Below are positions 1 through 6,455 of a stretch of DNA of 6,924 nucleotides, piece after piece. Position 1 is the stretch's first letter. Every line of letters starts with the position of its first letter. The notes below the pieces were generated by a model that was not told the origin of the DNA, did not search any database, and saw nothing but the letters and a program-made list of their open reading frames with translations. Origin of the DNA: JAFGVL01 sp031553685 (lineage in GTDB: Bacteria > Bacteroidota > Bacteroidia > Bacteroidales > Paludibacteraceae); the NCBI GenBank assembly GCA_031553685.1, contig JAVBLE010000005.1, positions 1 through 6,924 on the forward strand, written 5' to 3'. The translations under genes and the position numbers were made by a program.

Positions 1-196
1 TAGAGATTATATCGAATAAGTGATTATGGAGTTAAAAATCAGTTCTTTATTACCCCTAAATCCCCTGAAGGGGACTTTGGCTTAATTCGAGCTGTTTGTA
101 TCTGCCAGAAGCCCCTTTAGAGGTTTGGGGTGATAAAATAAGTTTCATAATCCGTTGAACAACATTTATATATAATCTTATTCGATATAATCTCTA
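1..196. repeat. Imperfect palindromic intergenic element with 20-bp terminal inverted repeats
   Basis: Positions 1-20 (TAGAGATTATATCGAATAAG) and 177-196 are perfect reverse complements. Inside them, 22-28 (GATTATG) pairs with the CATAATC near 146-152, and 52-78 pairs imperfectly with 109-132 through the runs CCCCT..AAGGGGACTT and AAGCCCCTTTAGAGG. The whole 196 bp can therefore fold into one long interrupted hairpin centred near position 98. No coding frame is apparent. The CCCCTAAATCCCCT/AGGGG core resembles intergenic palindromes I recall from many Bacteroidota genomes; that is memory, not a search result. The element could be a MITE, but the left flank lies outside the window, so a target-site duplication cannot be tested, and it may start before position 1. 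Confidence 0.7.
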
Positions 197-211
197 ATAT
201 TTCTAATAAAT

Positions 212-216
212 AAGGA
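212..216 (+). promoter_or_regulatory. Shine-Dalgarno-like AAGGA before the 5'-nucleotidase C-domain gene
   Basis: AAGGA lies 7 nt upstream of the ATG at 224. It is the only clear Shine-Dalgarno-like match before any gene in the window, and it supports the ATG at 224 as the start. No convincing Bacteroidota TAnnTTTG -7 element was seen between the palindrome end (196) and the gene, so the promoter may lie inside or beyond the palindromic element. Confidence 0.45.
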
Positions 217-223
217 TAAAATA

Positions 224-1024
224 ATGAATGAGTTTTCAATTTTCAACTTTCATTTTTCAATCAGAAAAACGATTCTTCTTTTAGTATTATTGTTTCTTCC
301 TGTGTTTGGCTTGCACGCTTACCAAGTGCAGTCGATCAGCGAACAACTTATCAAATTGGAACAAACCCCAACTACTAAAGAAGCGCAAAAAATGGAACAG
401 CTTATCGAGCCTTACAAAAAACAGCTTGATAGTACGATGAATGTTGTGATAGGATATGCCCCCGAACGATTGGAAGGGGGAAATCCCGAGAGCACGCTGT
501 CAAATTATTTCACCGATGCACTCCTCTCCTACTCTACTCAAACTTTAGGAAAAAAGGCAGATTTAGCTATCCTTAATATGGGTGGTTTTCGTAAACCGAT
601 CGAAGCCGGAAATATTACTGTTCGAGATATTTTCGAACTGATGCCGTTCGAAAACGAAGCTGTACAGATAGAACTTAGCGGAAAAGATTTGCAGGATTTG
701 TTCAATATCTTCGCACAAAAAAATGGTGAAGCAATAGCCGGCGTTCGTTTCAGCATAAAGGACGGCAAAGCTGCTGATATAAAGATACAAGGCTCGCCTC
801 TTGATGTAAATAAAACCTACCAGGTAGTTACAAGCGATTACCTGCTTGGAGGAAACGATGGTATGACTCCCCTGCGGAATTATAAAAATCCGGTTTTACT
901 GAATAAAAAATTGCGCGATGTCTTTATCGAATACATCAAGCAGGAAACTGCCGGAGGGAAGCAAATAAAATCAGAAAAAGACGGTCGAATTTCAAGTAAT
1001 TTATCCACTCAATCAAATTATTAA
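224..1024 (+). CDS. Exported 5'-nucleotidase C-terminal (substrate-binding) domain protein
   Basis: This 266-residue protein matches only the C-terminal half of UshA/YfkN-type 5'-nucleotidases, the domain that binds the nucleoside and closes over the metal site. An Sec signal peptide is visible: basic RK at 14-15, hydrophobic core about 16-30, possible cleavage after HA at 31-32. A charged linker (37-72) precedes the domain. Family motifs are NPESTLSNYFTDALL (87-101), LNMGGFRKPIEAG (117-129), MPFENEAVQIELSGKDL (140-156) and the GGNDG loop (209-213). The metallophosphatase motifs (DxH, GNHE, GHTH) are absent here but present in the next gene, whose ATG is 2 bp past this stop. The two products probably act together in the periplasm or at the outer membrane; that is inference. 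The N-terminus FSIFNFHFSI is encoded by TTTTCAA-type low-complexity DNA, and no other ATG precedes the hydrophobic core. Confidence 0.88.
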   Translation: MNEFSIFNFHFSIRKTILLLVLLFLPVFGLHAYQVQSISEQLIKLEQTPTTKEAQKMEQLIEPYKKQLDSTMNVVIGYAPERLEGGNPESTLSNYFTDALLSYSTQTLGKKADLAILNMGGFRKPIEAGNITVRDIFELMPFENEAVQIELSGKDLQDLFNIFAQKNGEAIAGVRFSIKDGKAADIKIQGSPLDVNKTYQVVTSDYLLGGNDGMTPLRNYKNPVLLNKKLRDVFIEYIKQETAGGKQIKSEKDGRISSNLSTQSNY

Positions 1025-1026
1025 CC

Positions 1027-1857
1027 ATGTCTGCAAAAAAAACAACCGGAATACTATTGATCTGTATGCCCCTTATTTTTGCATCATGCAGTTCAAGCAA
1101 AGAGTTGGTTATCCTGCATACCAACGACACACACAGTCAGGTCGAGCCCCTTAGAGCTAAGGACGGGACCGAAGCGGGCGGCTATATTCGCCGTGCCGAT
1201 TTTATAGCGAAAACCCGAAGCGAAAATAAAGCCGTGTTGGTACTCGATGCCGGCGATTTTTGCCAAGGCACGCCCTATTTTAATTTTTTTGGCGGCGAGG
1301 TAGAAGCCAAAGCCTTGAATGAAATGAAATACGATGTGGTTACTCTGGGCAACCATGAGTTTGATAATGGGATCGAATCTTTGAGCAAGGTATTGTCAAC
1401 TCTCAAAATGCCGGTTGTTTGCGCTAACTATGATGCATCTGCCACCTCACTTGCACCTTACTTAAAGCCTTATGTTGTAATAAAAAAGAAAGGGTTGCGC
1501 ATTGGCATAATCGGGCTTTGCATTAACCCGCAAGGGCTGATTGCCAACGCAAACTGGCAAGGCATCATTTATTCCGATCCGGTCGAAAAAGCAAATTTCT
1601 ATGCCAAAGAATTAAAAGAAAAACAAAAATGCGATATGGTTATTGTGCTTTCGCATTTGGGCGACGACACTGAAGGCATGAACGACCGGATTGTGGCAGC
1701 AAATTCGTCGAACATTGATTTAATTGTTGGCGGGCACACACATAAGTTAATATCCAACTTGCGGGTAAGAAATTTGCAAAACGATAGTATTCCCATTGTG
1801 CAGGATGGAAAATCGGCTGCATATATTGGAAAATTGACTGTGAAATTCAAAAAATAA
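1027..1857 (+). CDS. Metallophosphatase (5'-nucleotidase catalytic domain) lipoprotein
   Basis: This 276-residue calcineurin-like phosphoesterase corresponds to the N-terminal catalytic half of UshA-type 5'-nucleotidases, which release phosphate from nucleotides using two metal ions. The metal-site motifs are complete: D34-x-H36 in LHTNDTHS, D77 in DAGDF, GNHEFD (108-113), H210 in LSHLGDD and GGHTH (235-239). The N-terminus carries a lipoprotein signal peptide with lipobox FASC and Cys21 as the lipidated residue. The following SSSKE only weakly resembles the acidic surface-export signals known in Bacteroidota, so inner versus outer leaflet placement is open. It stops after the phosphatase fold, with no nucleotide-binding C-domain, which is supplied by the gene 2 bp upstream. 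No Shine-Dalgarno is seen, so translation is probably coupled. Whether it acts on nucleotides, UDP-sugars or cyclic nucleotides cannot be decided from sequence. Confidence 0.9.
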   Translation: MSAKKTTGILLICMPLIFASCSSSKELVILHTNDTHSQVEPLRAKDGTEAGGYIRRADFIAKTRSENKAVLVLDAGDFCQGTPYFNFFGGEVEAKALNEMKYDVVTLGNHEFDNGIESLSKVLSTLKMPVVCANYDASATSLAPYLKPYVVIKKKGLRIGIIGLCINPQGLIANANWQGIIYSDPVEKANFYAKELKEKQKCDMVIVLSHLGDDTEGMNDRIVAANSSNIDLIVGGHTHKLISNLRVRNLQNDSIPIVQDGKSAAYIGKLTVKFKK

Positions 1858-1961
1858 TACATCTCTTCCAATTAATATGAAGCACCCATGAGTAAAATTC
1901 ATACAAACCAAAAACTAAATTGGGTGTTCCATCTGACAATTGAAAAGAAAATTATAGACAG

Positions 1962-2855
1962 ATGAAAGGATTATTGAGTAACGAACGCCTCGGGATAAAG
2001 CTTCTCACATTTAGTTTTTTATTTTTTTTAGGTCTGATAATTGGCACCTTAATCACTTACATTGTATTTGGAAATGATGAAAGCAGCATTGATGCCATCC
2101 GGTGGGGGCAGTTTATTGTTTCATTGTTTGCATTTGCCTTTCCGGCTGTAAGTTGTGCATTCCTATTTAGCAGGGAAAATACTTCTTTTTTCAACCTGAC
2201 AAAATTTCCGTCATTTCAACTGTTGGCGATCGGATGCCTGTCTTTCCTGCTCATTCTGCCGTTTATCAACCTGTTGGCGTGGCTCAACATGCAGGTGGAG
2301 TTTCCGGCAGCTTTGTCCGGCATAGAAACAGAATTGCATCGATTGGAAGATGCTGCAAACGCAATTGTAGAAAAAGTGTTGTCCCTCACTTCCACCAAAG
2401 ACTTGCTGCTTAACCTGTTCTTTGTCGCCCTTGTCCCCGCCGTAACCGAAGAACTTATTTTCAGGGGCACGCTTCAAAAAATGTTGGGAGAACGATTTAA
2501 CAGCCATGCTGCCGTTTGGATTACAGCTATTGTCTTCAGCGCCTTCCACATGCAGTTTTTCGGATTTATCCCACGCATTGTACTGGGTGCGTTGTTAGGT
2601 TACTTTTATGTGTGGAGCGGTTCGCTGTATTTGCCTATGGTGGCACATTTTATAAATAATGCTTTAGGCGTTTGGGCAGGATGGCTGGTAGCAAATAAAC
2701 ATATTTCGGCTGATGTCGAAAATATTGGTGGCTCCAGTCAATTTATAATCGGGCTGGTATGTTTGGCACTTGTAATTCCCCTACTCATTTATATGGAAAG
2801 AAAAGGAAAAAAGAATAACTTGTTGATTGAAACAAAAAATAATCCTTTTGAATAA
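1962..2855 (+). CDS. CPBP family intramembrane glutamic protease (CAAX-like/Abi)
   Basis: This 297-residue multi-pass membrane protein has the three CPBP (PF02517) motifs: EELIFRG (Glu163-Glu164, Arg168), the FSAFH motif ending at His196, and HFINN (His229, Asn233). Together these form the membrane-embedded glutamate-dependent protease site known from CAAX prenyl proteases and MroQ-like bacterial members. Hydrophobic segments are visible near 14-36, 50-69, 86-107, 148-162, 184-200, 205-224 and 257-277, and a polar stretch (110-146) separates the N-terminal helices from the catalytic core. The tail is basic (MERKGKK). Bacterial members process or degrade membrane peptides and some protect against bacteriocins; the substrate here is unknown. 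A 104-bp gap separates it from the phosphatase gene with no obvious terminator or promoter, so readthrough is possible. A 25-codon reading frame ends in an ATGA overlap with its start. Confidence 0.9.
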   Translation: MKGLLSNERLGIKLLTFSFLFFLGLIIGTLITYIVFGNDESSIDAIRWGQFIVSLFAFAFPAVSCAFLFSRENTSFFNLTKFPSFQLLAIGCLSFLLILPFINLLAWLNMQVEFPAALSGIETELHRLEDAANAIVEKVLSLTSTKDLLLNLFFVALVPAVTEELIFRGTLQKMLGERFNSHAAVWITAIVFSAFHMQFFGFIPRIVLGALLGYFYVWSGSLYLPMVAHFINNALGVWAGWLVANKHISADVENIGGSSQFIIGLVCLALVIPLLIYMERKGKKNNLLIETKNNPFE

Positions 2856-2859
2856 CTTT

Positions 2860-3633
2860 CTACTTTCGTGTATTCTTTGCCACCCAAGCCTCAAAATCCT
2901 CTTCGGTAGAGTGAAACACATTCATATCCGTTTTTGACTTGATGCCTTTAATCTTTCCTGTGTGCGAATATTGCCATATATGCCAGTCGGCATATTTCTC
3001 GCGGCAAGGTTCCTGACTCAAATCGCATATCCACAAATGATTTTGAGGAAAATTGCCCCGTATCAAATCTTCATAACATTCTTTATTCGTGTAAATAACC
3101 GGACGAACACGCCATGTACGGTACACCACACTGTCAAACCGCCGCAACTGAGTGAGCGTTTGTTTAATAACCTTTTTATCTGTCGAGCGGATATTGTTGG
3201 TCGAGTATTCCACATCGACCATAGGCGGCAGGTCGCCACACTGAAATTCCGAGTTCTCTATAAAAAACTTCGCTTGCTGTGCACCATCTTTTTTAAAAAT
3301 AAAAAAATGATACATCCCCGCCGTAATATTATTTTTTTTGGCTTTCTGATAATTCGATTCGTAGTTTTGATTCGTATGCGAAACTCCTTCGGTCGATTTC
3401 ACATACGCAAAACGAACCCCTTGCACCTTTACCGCCTCCCAATCAATCTTGCCATTATGGTGAGATACATCAATCCCTAGTACCGAATATCCTTTGGGGA
3501 TCGGGCATTTGCCCAACGAAGACAAATCAAAGTCGCGCATGTTCAGGTATTTGTATCCGGCAAAACCGACGACAGCAATCATCAGGATGGCAAAAAACCG
3601 ATTTATTGTTTTTGACTTCTTCTTTTTTCCCAT
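2860..3633 (-). CDS. Membrane-anchored GH25 family muramidase (lysozyme)
   Basis: This 257-residue protein belongs to glycoside hydrolase family 25, which cleaves the MurNAc-GlcNAc beta-1,4 bond of peptidoglycan. A lysine-rich start (KKKKSK, 3-8) and one hydrophobic helix (about 13-30) anchor it, leaving the catalytic domain (48-250) outside the cytoplasmic membrane. Family hallmarks in order: GIDVSHHNGKIDW (53-65, Asp55), VKSTEG (78-83), YHFF (108-111), the catalytic MVDVE (138-142, Asp140 and Glu142), VIYTN (179-183), WQYS (220-223) and TDMNVF (235-240, Asp236). All expected acidic residues are present. The gene starts 16 bp after the TRIC-family stop on the same strand, suggesting one transcript. 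Its stop is 4 bp from the convergent CPBP stop, leaving no room for a terminator. It fits a cell-wall remodelling role in a Gram-negative bacterium; no phage genes surround it, which argues against an endolysin. Confidence 0.93.
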   Translation of the reverse strand: MGKKKKSKTINRFFAILMIAVVGFAGYKYLNMRDFDLSSLGKCPIPKGYSVLGIDVSHHNGKIDWEAVKVQGVRFAYVKSTEGVSHTNQNYESNYQKAKKNNITAGMYHFFIFKKDGAQQAKFFIENSEFQCGDLPPMVDVEYSTNNIRSTDKKVIKQTLTQLRRFDSVVYRTWRVRPVIYTNKECYEDLIRGNFPQNHLWICDLSQEPCREKYADWHIWQYSHTGKIKGIKSKTDMNVFHSTEEDFEAWVAKNTRK

Positions 3634-3649
3634 AAAATAATTTCAAAAC

Positions 3650-4321
3650 TCAATCTTTTGAACTTTCTTCCTCTCCTTCTTCCAACTCATGCAATACAGG
3701 AAGCCCAATTTGAAAACGAACAGCAACGATACGGGTAAGAATAACAAAACCGGCAGCAACAAATTGTTTTACTATCGTTTCTGTTCCTGCCAAATCGAGC
3801 AAACAATACGCCGAACCGCCAATAACACAAGCCATCGCATAAATCTCCTTGCGGAAAATAAGCGGAACCTCATCCAGCAAAATATCGCGCAACACACCAC
3901 CGGCAGCTCCTGTCATTGTACCCATCATGATAGCCATCCAGTACGGATAACCGGCAGTCAGCGTTTTTTCGATACCAACCACCACAAAAAGGGCTAACCC
4001 GACCGTATCGAAAATAAAAAAAGTATTACTGAAACGGATAATATATTTGCCGAAAAAAACGGTAAAAAGCAGCGCAACAGCCGTAACAACCAAATAACTG
4101 TAATCGGACATCCAAAACGGTGTTACATCCAACAGCACATCGCGAATTGTTCCCCCACCGATAGCCGTAACCAAGCCCACCACATACGCCCCAAACCAGT
4201 CGAAACGCTTGATGGATGCCATGCGGATACCACTGATAGCAAACGCAAACGCACCAATATATTCCAATCCGGTAGCCGAATTAGAAACGATGTAATCAAA
4301 TATTTCAGTTATTGTCATCAT
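3650..4321 (-). CDS. TRIC/UPF0126 family membrane protein (putative cation channel)
   Basis: About 223 residues forming two tandem UPF0126 repeats, the fold shared with trimeric intracellular cation channels. Counting from the ATG at 4321, repeat 1 (about 19-92) contains GAFAFAISGIRMAS and the GGGTIRD motif (55-61); repeat 2 (about 103-175) contains DTVGLALFVVVG and AAGGVLRD (about 139-146). A seventh hydrophobic segment (about 183-200) and an acidic tail (EELEEGEEESS-like) follow. Prokaryotic TRIC members conduct monovalent cations as homotrimers; the ion used here is not determinable. The frame stays open to a TTG at 4339, but that codon lies in the stem of the upstream terminator, so ATG at 4321 (or 4318) is the better start. 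It is followed after 16 bp by the GH25 gene in the same direction. I see no promoter between the terminator and the start, so how it is transcribed is unclear. Confidence 0.9.
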   Translation of the reverse strand: MMTITEIFDYIVSNSATGLEYIGAFAFAISGIRMASIKRFDWFGAYVVGLVTAIGGGTIRDVLLDVTPFWMSDYSYLVVTAVALLFTVFFGKYIIRFSNTFFIFDTVGLALFVVVGIEKTLTAGYPYWMAIMMGTMTGAAGGVLRDILLDEVPLIFRKEIYAMACVIGGSAYCLLDLAGTETIVKQFVAAGFVILTRIVAVRFQIGLPVLHELEEGEEESSKD

Positions 4322-4328
4322 CAAGAAT

Positions 4329-4367
4329 AAAAAAATCAAAGGTTATCTTTTTACCAATAACCTTTGA
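4329..4367 (-). terminator. Intrinsic terminator of the VOC-family gene
   Basis: On the minus strand an 11-bp perfect stem (arms 4357-4367 and 4336-4346, TCAAAGGTTAT/ATAACCTTTGA) closes a 10-nt loop (4347-4356) and is followed by seven T residues (4335-4329). The stem begins 21 nt after the VOC stop codon. The stem is AT-rich, so termination may be partial. It ends only 7 nt before the ATG of the TRIC-family gene. Confidence 0.75.
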
Positions 4368-4388
4368 CCTACAAAATGAATAATCAAA

Positions 4389-4823
4389 TTATTTTGCGGC
4401 TACACTAATCATCCAGTTAATACCGAATTTATCGGTAAACATCCCGAAATAATCACCCCAAAATACTTTTTCCATCGGCATGGTAACCATTCCTCCGGCA
4501 GAAAGTCCGGCAAACAGACGGTCGGCTTCCGCATCGGTATCAGTGTTGATGCAAACGGTAAAATTATTGCCTTGCTTGTAATATTGTGCCCATTCGCCGC
4601 CGGTATCGCTACCGAGCAAAGCCGTTTCGGCACTGATTGGCAATGACATGTGCATAATCTTTTCGCCTTCTTCGGCAGTCATCACAGGCTGACCCTCTTG
4701 CGGCGGCATATCCTTGTATCGCCCTACATAGGGAAACTCACCACCAAATACCGATTGGTAAAAAATAAAAGCCTCTTCGCAATTTCCATCGAAATTGAGA
4801 TAAATGTTTACTGTTGTTTTCAT
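4389..4823 (-). CDS. VOC superfamily PhnB/YjdN-like protein (glyoxalase fold)
   Basis: This 144-residue protein (146 if the upstream ATG at 4829 is used) has the PhnB-like VOC fold often annotated as a 3-demethylubiquinone-9 3-methyltransferase domain. Visible family features are the opening NIYLNFDGNCEEAFIFYQSVFGGEF, the central KIMHMSLPI strand with LLGSD, and the closing WGDYFGMFTDKFGINWMI. Start choice: relatives begin MKTTV-like, which favours the ATG at 4823. Members are small cytoplasmic dimers; most have no demonstrated substrate, and the phosphonate or ubiquinone names are inherited rather than proven. No phosphonate or quinone genes are nearby. It is separated from the MFS gene upstream by 165 bp and ends at its own terminator, so it is probably monocistronic or the last gene of an MFS-VOC transcript. 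Confidence 0.88.
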   Translation of the reverse strand: MKTTVNIYLNFDGNCEEAFIFYQSVFGGEFPYVGRYKDMPPQEGQPVMTAEEGEKIMHMSLPISAETALLGSDTGGEWAQYYKQGNNFTVCINTDTDAEADRLFAGLSAGGMVTMPMEKVFWGDYFGMFTDKFGINWMISVAAK

Positions 4824-4988
4824 GTGCATATAATTTTATTTTTTTAATTGATATATGGAATATCCTTGATATTGTATTCCTTGGTATCTGATTCTTATCA
4901 TGGATATTTCATAGATTGCCCTGTTTTTTTGGATTATTTTCATGAAATTTTTTGTAAAAATAATCTTTTATCTTTGACAAACAAACCT
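4824..4988. other. AT-rich gap between MFS and VOC genes with a long stem-loop
   Basis: This is the 5' region of the VOC gene and the 3' region of the MFS gene. Positions 4854-4870 pair with 4897-4913 in 15 of 17 positions, enclosing a 26-nt loop. A second stem is formed by 4932-4940 (GATTATTTT) and 4957-4965 (AAAATAATC). Neither is followed by a T-run on the minus strand, so they are not obvious MFS terminators. If transcription of the VOC gene starts far enough upstream, the first stem-loop would lie in its leader. No TAnnTTTG promoter facing the VOC gene was recognised, and no coding frame is convincing. Confidence 0.4.
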
Positions 4989-6176
4989 CTATCGGAGTTT
5001 ATTCCTTTCAAAATGTTTTCTGACATAAAAAACAAAAAACAATACAGAAAAAGTTGCCGTAATCGTCCCAATGAGATAATTGGACGAAAACCCAAAATGT
5101 TCGCCAACCCATGCGCCTGTAAGCAATGCCACGCCAACACCTGTGTCCCAGGTAGTCATGTAAGTCGAGTTTGCCGTCCCTCGCTGGTTGTGCGACGCCA
5201 GATTGACAAAAAGCGTATTCATCGCCGGAAAAATAAACCCATAACCTAACCCGATAAACAAAGCCGATACATTAAAAAACACGAATTGCAAAACATTCCA
5301 CTGCCCCACCCAATGAGCGGCAGTGAGGAACAACAACGAAACAACGGTAATGATTGCCCCTTCGGTAATAATCTCGGTCAGAAGCCCTCTGTCGAGCCGT
5401 TTGGTTGAAACAAAACGCGACAGCACGATACCTACTGCCAAAAGCAAATAAAACAAAGCAGTATTTTTGCCCCTGCCCAAATCCAGCGAGTAGAGGGCAA
5501 TATAACTCGTTACCATTCCATACGGAATTGCCAGTAAAAACAAACTAAACCCTGCTGGAAGCCCCTTGAGCAAAATAAAACGGTCGAGCGAAATTACTTC
5601 ATGCTCGCGGGGTTCGCGCGGTGGAACTTCGATTGTGCTGCCTACAATAAACGCCAAAATGCCAATGCCAAAAGCTGCGTAAAAGACAGGTATATAGCCA
5701 AAATGAGATTGCGCATATACCGACACCAACGGACCAACAGCCATCGCCAGCGTGTTGGCAATGCCATAATATCCAAGGGCAGCCCCGCGCCGTTCGGAAG
5801 GAGTAATGTCGAGCACCTGCGTATTGGCGCTCACAGTAAGCATACCAAACGATAAACCGTGAAGCACCCTGAAGAATATAAACAAAGCCAATCCGCCTGC
5901 TAAAGGATAACCGGCAAAGCATAACACAAAAACGGCCAGCGAGGTCATATAAAGCGGTTTGCGCGAAAGCCTGTCGACAAAAAAGCCTGCAAACGGGCGA
6001 ATACACAATGCTGCCACCACATAACACGCCATGGCAATTCCTACCTGCACTTCGTTGGCTCGCAGTGCGTCACGCAAATACAACGCTAAAATAGGAAACA
6101 AGGAATAAAATCCGAAGAAATATAGGAAATTAGCTGTACAGGCAGCTATAAAATTCCGGTTGAAAAGTTTGTCCAT
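4989..6176 (-). CDS. Major facilitator superfamily transporter
   Basis: This 395-residue protein has the hydrophobic profile of a 12-helix MFS permease. The family's motif A lies in the loop between helices 2 and 3: GFFVDRLSRKPL (about 64-75). Other MFS-like features are the opening NRNFIAACTANFLYFFGFY with the first helix ending FPILALYL, and the helix-5-like GPLVSVYAQSHFG region. The family resemblance is to drug/sugar efflux members of the YfcJ/Set type, but no substrate can be assigned. The frame is open to a TTG at 6188, but the ATG at 6176 gives MDKLFNRNF, the usual start for relatives, so it is preferred. No Shine-Dalgarno precedes it. The upstream region is disrupted by a palindromic insertion beginning 20 bp from the ATG, so present-day expression may depend on sequences inside that element. 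The stop codon is 165 bp from the VOC start. Confidence 0.9.
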   Translation of the reverse strand: MDKLFNRNFIAACTANFLYFFGFYSLFPILALYLRDALRANEVQVGIAMACYVVAALCIRPFAGFFVDRLSRKPLYMTSLAVFVLCFAGYPLAGGLALFIFFRVLHGLSFGMLTVSANTQVLDITPSERRGAALGYYGIANTLAMAVGPLVSVYAQSHFGYIPVFYAAFGIGILAFIVGSTIEVPPREPREHEVISLDRFILLKGLPAGFSLFLLAIPYGMVTSYIALYSLDLGRGKNTALFYLLLAVGIVLSRFVSTKRLDRGLLTEIITEGAIITVVSLLFLTAAHWVGQWNVLQFVFFNVSALFIGLGYGFIFPAMNTLFVNLASHNQRGTANSTYMTTWDTGVGVALLTGAWVGEHFGFSSNYLIGTITATFSVLFFVFYVRKHFERNKLR

Positions 6177-6184
6177 AAAATAAA

Positions 6185-6196
6185 GCAACTAATATT
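6185..6196. repeat. Left copy of 12-bp direct repeat (putative target-site duplication)
   Basis: GCAACTAATATT occurs here and again at 6456-6467, immediately flanking the palindromic element. If four more bases on the left are included, the match is 15 of 16 (6181-6196 against 6452-6467). It lies 8 bp upstream of the MFS start codon. Confidence 0.7.
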
Positions 6197-6455
6197 AGTA
6201 CATGACAAAAATTAAAAGAACAATACAAAAGCAATAGAAGTGTCGTCATTGCGGGCTTGGTTGCTGTACTTCGACAAGCTCAGCAACCAAGCGTAGTCGA
6301 AGTATGATCCGCAATCGCAGAAGTCTGATTAATAAATCTTTTGCGATGTCTCCACGGCACTCCTCGTACCACTTCGACTACGCTCAGTGACCACTCGTCG
6401 TTTTGGTCGACAAGACGACACTTCTTTTGTTTTTTAATTTTTGTCATGTAGTAAG
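6197..6455. mobile_element. MITE-like palindromic element of about 259 bp, flanked by direct repeats
   Basis: The ends are inverted repeats: 6199-6217 (TACATGACAAAAATTAAAA) is the exact reverse complement of 6432-6450. A second perfect inner pair is 6236-6247 (AGAAGTGTCGTC) with 6414-6425. The interior is rich in hairpins: 6255-6266 with 6281-6292 (GCTTGGTTGCTG), 6248-6254 with 6309-6315 (ATTGCGG), and 6314-6323 with 6340-6349 imperfectly. No reading frame of coding quality exists, so any mobility would need a transposase acting in trans. The 12-bp direct repeat on both sides fits insertion with target duplication. Exact ends are uncertain by a few bases because the flanking repeat and the inverted repeat partly merge (TTAGTACATG against TTACTACATG). 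Confidence 0.65.

Noticed and set aside
1880..1930. Terminator after the phosphatase gene using CACCCA/TGGGTG
   Set aside because: The paired arms are only 6 bp with a loop of about 31 nt and no T-run follows.
2962..3480. Plus-strand 172-codon frame opposite the GH25 gene
   Set aside because: It is the shadow of a clearly coding GH25 frame that has all its catalytic motifs.
2860..3633. Phage endolysin interpretation of the GH25 gene
   Set aside because: It has an N-terminal membrane anchor, no holin or structural phage genes nearby, and housekeeping neighbours.
4969..4976. TATCTTTG, a perfect Bacteroidota -7 match on the plus strand
   Set aside because: It points into the antisense of the MFS gene, the nearest TTTG upstream (4951-4954) is about 14 nt away, which is too short for the usual spacing, and no plus-strand gene follows. 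An antisense transcript is possible but unsupported.
4848..5249. Plus-strand 133-codon frame
   Set aside because: It begins with TTG, more than half is antisense to the MFS gene, and the rest lies over the AT-rich stem-loop gap; composition is not protein-like.
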